This document shows, one piece after another, positions 13,445 to 16,190 of a stretch of DNA of 16,190 nucleotides (its first letter is position 1; each line of letters opens with the position of its first letter). Source of the stretch: Paraclostridium ghonii (lineage in GTDB: Bacteria; Bacillota; Clostridia; Peptostreptococcales; Peptostreptococcaceae); NCBI RefSeq assembly GCF_023653455.1, contig NZ_JAKEDR010000067.1, positions 1 through 16,190 on the forward strand, given 5' to 3'. The notes beneath the pieces are model-generated. The model worked only from the letters and a program-made list of their open reading frames with translations, was not told where the DNA came from and searched no databases. Both the position numbers and the translations under genes were made by a program.

Positions 13445-14354
13445 ATTTTTTTTCTTCTCCTATCTTTTTTAAGAAGAAATCTTCTAATGATATTTCTTGT
13501 TTTTTTATTTCACGAAATGAAATATTTTCTAATACAAGTTGTTTGTTTATTTTTGAGTAACCACCTATACTACATTTAACTAAAACTCCTTCAGGGTGGC
13601 TAGAAACCTCTTCTATGCCATTTATAGTAGTTAAAAGTTCATTTACTTTTTTAACTTGGTTTGTGTAAATTATTAAACTTTCTTCCGTATCACTTAAAAG
13701 CTTATCTACTTTATCCTCCACTATTAACTTCCCTTTATTCAAAATAGAAACTCTATTACAAAGTGATTGAACTTCACTTAATATGTGAGAACATAGTATA
13801 AAAGTTACTCCTTTTTCCTCTTTTAAGAATTTTATTAAGTTTCTTATTTCAATAACTCCTTGAGGATCAAGCCCATTGGTCGGTTCATCTAGAATAATAA
13901 TTTTAGGATTATTTAAAAATGCTCTTGCTATAGCAAGTCTTTGCTTCATTCCTAAAGAATAATTAGACACTTTCTTATCTTTACTTGTGCTTAATCCAAC
14001 CATTTCAAGAACTTCTAGAACCCTTTCACTTTTTAGTCCATATAGGTTAGCAAATAGCATTAAATTTTTATATCCTGAAAGATAAGGATAAAAGCTAGGT
14101 CCTTCTACCATAGCTCCTATGTTTTCAATTGCTTTATTTCGATTTTCATTAACGTCATACCCATATATAGATATTTTCCCTTGAGTTGGCTTTACAAGTC
14201 CTAAAATCATCTTTATAGTCGTACTTTTTCCAGAACCATTAGGGCCTAAAAACCCGTAAATGTCTCCTTCATATATATTTATGTTCAAGTCTGTTACAAC
14301 TTCTTCATTCTTAAATTTCTTACATAGATTTTCACATTTTATTACACGGTTCAA
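13437..14354 (-). CDS. ABC transporter ATPase, BcrA/LanF-like
   Basis: About 305 residues. Walker A is GPNGSGKST (37-45), the signature YSLGMKQR (132-139), Walker B IIILDEPTNGLDP (152-164), and the switch region CSHILSE follows. The C-terminal extension of about 90 residues is typical of the NatA/BcrA/LanF group that pairs with ABC-2 permeases. The start is uncertain. A GTG at 14363 lies only one base from the AAAGGA site. A TTG at 14354 has a spacing of 10 nt and is preferred here. It heads an operon with two permeases, divergent from the phospholipase gene. Immunity to, or export of, the RiPP is the likely role. Confidence 0.9.
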   Translation of the reverse strand: MNRVIKCENLCKKFKNEEVVTDLNINIYEGDIYGFLGPNGSGKSTTIKMILGLVKPTQGKISIYGYDVNENRNKAIENIGAMVEGPSFYPYLSGYKNLMLFANLYGLKSERVLEVLEMVGLSTSKDKKVSNYSLGMKQRLAIARAFLNNPKIIILDEPTNGLDPQGVIEIRNLIKFLKEEKGVTFILCSHILSEVQSLCNRVSILNKGKLIVEDKVDKLLSDTEESLIIYTNQVKKVNELLTTINGIEEVSSHPEGVLVKCSIGGYSKINKQLVLENISFREIKKQEISLEDFFLKKIGEEKKYV

Positions 14355-14434
14355 TTTATACACTTCCTTTCATAATTACATAATATATTACTTTTTAAAA
14401 TTTAATATAAATTATTCTTAAAAAGTATGTATCT

Positions 14435-14458
14435 TTTCCTAAGCGTAAAATTCCTAAG
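14435..14458. promoter_or_regulatory. candidate regulatory motif in the divergent promoter region
   Basis: TTTCCTAAGCGTA (14435-14447, plus strand) matches TTTCCTATTCGTA upstream of the precursor gene (minus strand, complement of 9740-9752) at 11 of 13 positions. TTCCTAAG occurs twice 15 bp apart (14436 and 14451). On the minus strand the segment reads TACGCTTAG, which fits the AgrA half-site form WMMGTTNRK at all but one position. A convincing second half-site 21 bp away is lacking. It lies between the ABC operon and the phospholipase gene and could serve either. Confidence 0.35.
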
Positions 14459-14480
14459 TTTTTATTTGTTTTATTTTTAG

Positions 14481-14561
14481 GGTTTACAAAATTAAGATAT
14501 AAACCTTTTTAATTAATAGAAATGATAAGTTTAGATTTGTTATTTATAAATCAAACTTGTC
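14481..14561 (+). promoter_or_regulatory. two stem-loops upstream of the phospholipase gene
   Basis: GGTTTA/TAAACC (14481-14486 and 14500-14505) is a 6-bp inverted repeat followed by TTTTT. Further on, GATAAGTTT (14524-14532) pairs with AAACTTGTC (14553-14561, one G-U). After a single bulged A, GATTT pairs with AAATC, giving a 14-bp stem with a 9-nt loop. No T run follows the second stem, so it is not a simple terminator. It may be an operator or a 5' mRNA structure ending 36 bp before the start codon. No known riboswitch is recognised. Confidence 0.4.
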
Positions 14562-14597
14562 ACTTCAAAATAATAAAAATATATAGGAGGTACTATA

Positions 14598-15500
14598 ATG
14601 CAAGAAAGCGCAATAACTAAGGAATCAACACAATACATAAGCAGCCGTAAATGGATGGAAGCAATAGATGATAATGCTAAATTATCTGAATTATCAATTC
14701 CAGGTTCTCACGAAACTATGGCTTTGTATGGAATAGCTAGTTTTGGTCAATGCCAGGAGATGAATTTAGAAGATCAATTAAATTTAGGAATAAGGTTTAT
14801 AGACATACGTTGTAAATATGCCGGACAAGGTGATAATGCAAATTTCGAAATATATCACGGTTTCCTTTCTCAAGAAGCTACGTTTGAAGATGTTTTAAAT
14901 GTAGTTATAAAGTTTTTAACTGATAATCCTTCAGAAACTGTACTTATGAGGGTTAAACAAGAATATAGCGAAATAGGGGACGCTGAATTTAATAGGGTAT
15001 TTAAGCAATATGTTCAGAAAAATCCTAACTGGTTTTGGGATAACGGAGGGAAAAATTATCAAATCCCAAAATTAAAAGATATCAGAGGAAAAATTGTAGT
15101 TTTATATAATGTGGGAGGTTTAAATTTTGGATTATCTTACCCTCATAATTTTAATATTCAAGATGAATACCAACCAAACAGTCAGGATGAGAAATGGACT
15201 TTAGTAAAAAAACATTTAGATACTGCAGAAAGTGATTTGAGTGGTAATCAAATATACTTAAATTATCTTAGTGCTGCACCTGTATGGAATACACCTTATG
15301 GAGTTGCTTGGGGTAATTTCGCAACAAATGGTGAAGGAATAAATGTAAGAGCAAGAACGTATTTTAATTCTAAACCTTCAATTGGAAAAAATAATTATGG
15401 AATAATAGCTATGGATTATGTACGACAAAGTATTACAGAAAGCATAATATTAGGGAATTTTTATTCTAAAGATGAAGTAATATTTGTTAGAACCTACTAG
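14598..15500 (+). CDS. phosphatidylinositol-specific phospholipase C without signal peptide
   Basis: A 300-residue single-domain bacterial PI-PLC, which cleaves phosphatidylinositol (and GPI anchors) to diacylglycerol and cyclic inositol phosphate. KWM (18-20) lines up with the KWM near the mature N-terminus of the Bacillus cereus enzyme. The catalytic His38 is in SIPGSHET. FIDIRCK gives Asp69 and Arg71. His87 is in IYHGF, and the C-terminal catalytic aspartate is in AMDYV. The residue after His38 is Glu where B. cereus has Asp33. An AGGAGG site 7 nt before the ATG and an in-frame stop at 14574 fix the start. The protein therefore really begins about six residues before the usual mature end and has no secretion signal. 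It is divergent from the ABC operon. Confidence 0.9.
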   Translation: MQESAITKESTQYISSRKWMEAIDDNAKLSELSIPGSHETMALYGIASFGQCQEMNLEDQLNLGIRFIDIRCKYAGQGDNANFEIYHGFLSQEATFEDVLNVVIKFLTDNPSETVLMRVKQEYSEIGDAEFNRVFKQYVQKNPNWFWDNGGKNYQIPKLKDIRGKIVVLYNVGGLNFGLSYPHNFNIQDEYQPNSQDEKWTLVKKHLDTAESDLSGNQIYLNYLSAAPVWNTPYGVAWGNFATNGEGINVRARTYFNSKPSIGKNNYGIIAMDYVRQSITESIILGNFYSKDEVIFVRTY

Positions 15501-15647
15501 GATTAAATGGTGGAATTCATCAAACTAAGATGTCTTATGTTACATTGTATAATTAAATATAACACCATATAATTTTGCTTACTTAATATTATTTACATAA
15601 TTAAATTATAGTTTTAAATGTTGTATCCAAATAAATTATATTAAATA

Positions 15648-15688
15648 TATGATTATAAGTTTTAATTATGTTAAAACTTATAATCATA
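15648..15688. terminator. 18-bp perfect hairpin behind the phospholipase gene
   Basis: Positions 15648-15665 and 15671-15688 are exact inverted repeats (core GATTATAAGTTTTAA) with the loop TTATG. It lies about 150 bp after the phospholipase stop codon, with no good T run on either strand. It abuts the next palindrome, sharing its boundary base. Confidence 0.4.
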
Positions 15689-15750
15689 ATAAAACAAATT
15701 AAAAACTATAAAATAACTAAGTTATAATATAGTTTTTAATTTGTTTTATT
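15688..15750 (-). terminator. large palindrome at the end of the small membrane protein gene (repeat copy E)
   Basis: Positions 15688-15710 and 15728-15750 are exact 23-bp inverted repeats. The inner ATAAC/GTTAT stem surrounds TAA, and the core AACTATAAAATAACTAAGTT (15704-15723) is shared with the other intergenic copies. The stop codon of the 58-residue gene (15746-15748) lies inside the right arm. It probably forms the 3' end of that gene's transcript, and may also block transcription arriving from the phospholipase side. Confidence 0.6.
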
Positions 15751-15922
15751 TAATAAATTTATTGTATAGTAAATTAGATATAACTCCACAAACTATACCC
15801 AAAATAACATATCCAATTATATTATTTTTAAGATTGAATACCTCAAACCCTATAAAAAATATTAAAAAACAAATTATACATTGTATAAATATAAAACTTC
15901 TGTTATTTTTAATATGTTTCAT
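15746..15922 (-). CDS. small membrane protein, 58 residues
   Basis: A short gene reading MKHIKNNRSFIFIQCIICFL and so on to a TAA inside the palindrome. Two membrane segments are visible (about residues 9-26 and 35-52), with a basic N-terminus and a basic end (YNKFIK). An excellent GGGGGA ribosome-binding site lies 7 nt upstream of the ATG, which is the main reason to call it real. Function is unknown. Like the two small membrane protein genes near 4000-5000, it is directly followed by a copy of the palindromic repeat. Confidence 0.6.
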   Translation of the reverse strand: MKHIKNNRSFIFIQCIICFLIFFIGFEVFNLKNNIIGYVILGIVCGVISNLLYNKFIK

Positions 15923-16190
15923 TTAACTATCCCCCTATTTTACTTTTAATATTAATTAAAATCTATATAGTAATTATAATCCATAATTATTCTTTCTGTT
16001 GTAATTTAGTCGTGTACACACAAGAGAGTTACCCCTATAAAGTCTCAAAAAGCATTCTCCATTATATTAACTTAATATCCCTTTTATTTAAAGTTCTTAA
16101 ATCTCTTCTAAATAAATCTACTGTAAAAAGATATGAATTATATTAATAATGATGAAAGAATATATATTATAAAAAAGAATATATATATAC
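15923..16190. other. AT-rich end of window, no gene recognised
   Basis: No convincing coding frame on either strand. TATAAT on the minus strand (complement of 15973-15978) could be the -10 element of the 58-residue gene, but no matching -35 is clear. GTGTACAC (16013-16020) is an isolated 8-bp palindrome in a GC-richer patch and may be a binding site. Confidence 0.3.

Noticed and set aside
14481..14561. Riboswitch in front of the phospholipase gene
   Set aside because: Two hairpins are visible, but none of the conserved motifs of known riboswitch classes, and the second hairpin has no terminator T run.

Overview
The window is very AT-rich, its genes carry strong Shine-Dalgarno sequences, and its proteins look like Clostridia (Clostridiaceae or Peptostreptococcaceae type). 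I did not identify a species.

Left part (1-5055). The left edge holds the last 27 codons and probable right end of an IS3-family insertion sequence. Then, all on the minus strand, come housekeeping or accessory genes: a GNAT acetyltransferase, a small class I methyltransferase, a full-length Sua5-type threonylcarbamoyl-AMP synthase, a short AAA/ABC-type ATPase, a membrane protein with a bacterial PH domain, and a 71-residue membrane protein. Between 5384 and 6139 a cytoplasmic parvulin-type prolyl isomerase runs on the plus strand. Several of the intergenic gaps share copies of an AT-rich repeat that ends in a large palindrome.

Centre (6420-14363), the most interesting part. This is a minus-strand locus for a radical-SAM-modified peptide (RiPP), laid out as four units in order of transcription: (1) a BcrA/LanF-like ABC ATPase and two ABC-2 type permeases; (2) a LytTR response regulator and an AgrC-like GHKL histidine kinase; (3) a 51-residue precursor peptide whose C-terminus is VCGNSCWGVACW; (4) behind a strong hairpin, a radical SAM/SPASM maturase and an M50 membrane metalloprotease. 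No AgrB/AgrD, lanthionine synthetase or C39 peptidase-exporter is present. The simplest reading is that the radical SAM enzyme crosslinks the Cys-rich core, the M50 protease and/or ABC transporter matures, exports or gives immunity to it, and the AgrC/LytTR pair controls it, perhaps with the peptide itself as signal. The layout recalls Bacillus yydFGHIJ (peptide, radical SAM, M50 protease, ABC transporter), but the peptide is unlike YydF, the maturase has a SPASM domain, and a quorum-sensing type regulator is built in. Regulatory DNA includes a 21-bp-spaced direct repeat upstream of the precursor, a terminator that carries the next operon's promoter in its loop, and a probable small RNA at 6459-6570 with its own promoter and terminator.

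Right part (14364-16190). Divergent from the ABC operon lies a PI-specific phospholipase C with a clear start but no signal peptide. After it come large palindromes and a 58-residue membrane protein gene on the minus strand.
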